A DNA stretch of 40,613 bases, from the NCBI GenBank assembly GCA_902500775.1, contig CABVRZ010000041.1, forward strand, positions 1 through 40,613, given 5' to 3'. This document shows, one piece after another, positions 40,329 through 40,613 of the stretch (positions are counted from its first letter, which is position 1; the number at the start of each line of letters is the position of its first letter). The stretch is from an uncultured Nitrospira sp. GTDB taxonomy: Bacteria > Nitrospirota > Nitrospiria > Nitrospirales > Nitrospiraceae. Both the position numbers and the translations under genes were made by a program. The notes below the pieces were generated by a model. The model saw only the letters and a program-made list of their open reading frames with translations, was not told the DNA's origin and ran no database searches.

Positions 40329-40613
40329 TTACGGAGTTTTTGCGCAACGAAACCCATAGCCGAGCCGCCGGCGAGATGGTTCGGCATTGTATCGGAAGGA
40401 TGATCCCAAAAATTCCTGAACATAGAGCCAGTTTCCGCCCCGCACGACTTTTGATTTGCCCGTTGTCGGTCCTTGAGGATTCTTCAGTGGGCTTTTCTTG
40501 TAATAGTCATGATCATACCAGTCGTTGACCCATTCCCAGGCATTGCCGGCCATGTCATAGATACCGTAGGGGCTCTTGCCCATCTCGAACATCCCCACCG
40601 GAACCAACGCCAT
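40329..40613 (-). CDS. Formylglycine-generating-enzyme-like (SUMF1) protein, cut by the window edge
   Basis: Only the C-terminal 94 residues are inside the window; the real start lies beyond 40613. The motifs PYGIYDMAGNAWEWVNDWY, KVVRGGNW and GFRCAKTP define the FGE-sulfatase (SUMF1) domain, found in enzymes that convert a sulfatase Cys to formylglycine and in many unrelated proteins such as EgtB/SenA-type or regulatory partners. The catalytic cysteines of true FGE cannot be assessed from this fragment. Confidence 0.88.
   Translation of the reverse strand: MALVPVGMFEMGKSPYGIYDMAGNAWEWVNDWYDHDYYKKSPLKNPQGPTTGKSKVVRGGNWLYVQEFLGSSFRYNAEPSRRRLGYGFRCAKTP

Noticed and set aside
1-40613. CRISPR array, prophage, integrative element at the tRNA genes
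   Set aside because: No regularly spaced repeats, cas genes, integrase, structural phage genes or repeated tRNA 3' ends were seen.

Overview
The window looks like a chromosomal segment of a Nitrospirota bacterium, most likely a Nitrospira. That placement is inferred from gene content and style, because no rRNA or nxr/amo marker is present. The supporting content is a bacterial ferredoxin:thioredoxin reductase, an orphan NuoF with a [2Fe-2S] ferredoxin, SmbP-like metal-binding repeats, a PEP-CTERM protein, many two-component and sigma54 regulators, and intergenic repeat types I associate with Nitrospira. It is a mosaic of short operons separated by repeat-bearing spacers. I see no phage, integrase, intact insertion sequence or CRISPR array.

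Layout. 1-3.4 kb (minus): a tight four-gene operon of ferredoxin:thioredoxin reductase, a secreted protein, an OmpR-type regulator and its histidine kinase. 3.5-7.9 kb (plus): a giant NorD/CbbO-like VWA protein, a small partner and malate dehydrogenase. 8.0-9.7 kb: a PuuD-like membrane domain, a MITE-like inverted-repeat element and two tiny membrane proteins. 9.8-13.1 kb: NuoF-like diaphorase, ferredoxin and an A-type Fe-S carrier, then a 6-pyruvoyltetrahydropterin synthase/GTP cyclohydrolase I pair. 13.1-19.9 kb: alpha/beta hydrolase, RarA, PilZ protein, ABC-F ATPase, tRNA-Ala, purA with a terminator-like hairpin in its leader, and tRNA-Lys. 20-24.5 kb: small, hypothetical and decaying genes (a zinc-finger miniprotein, a 219-bp MITE with perfect terminal inverted repeats, a PagL-like deacylase, two pseudogenes, a PEP-CTERM protein).

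24.7-32.5 kb is a signalling block: a membrane protein, an NtrC-type regulator, a three-PAS histidine kinase, a stand-alone receiver and a sigma54 activator with a cysteine-rich PAS domain. Downstream lies a consensus sigma54 promoter, followed about 110 bases after its predicted start by a strong intrinsic terminator with two further hairpins between. This predicts an undescribed sigma54-dependent small RNA (or attenuated leader) of about 149 nt next to its likely regulators, and it is the best candidate in the window for a new system.

32.5-40.2 kb appears to be a metal/redox envelope island: a cysteine-rich hypothetical protein, an SmbP-like domain fused to an outer-membrane beta-barrel, a Rieske oxygenase, a HEAT-like protein, a cupredoxin-like secreted protein, a CopD-like membrane protein, a TonB-dependent receptor and a truncated second copy of the CopD-like gene. 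Copper handling is the simplest unifying reading, but it is inferred. The right edge cuts a formylglycine-generating-enzyme-like gene.
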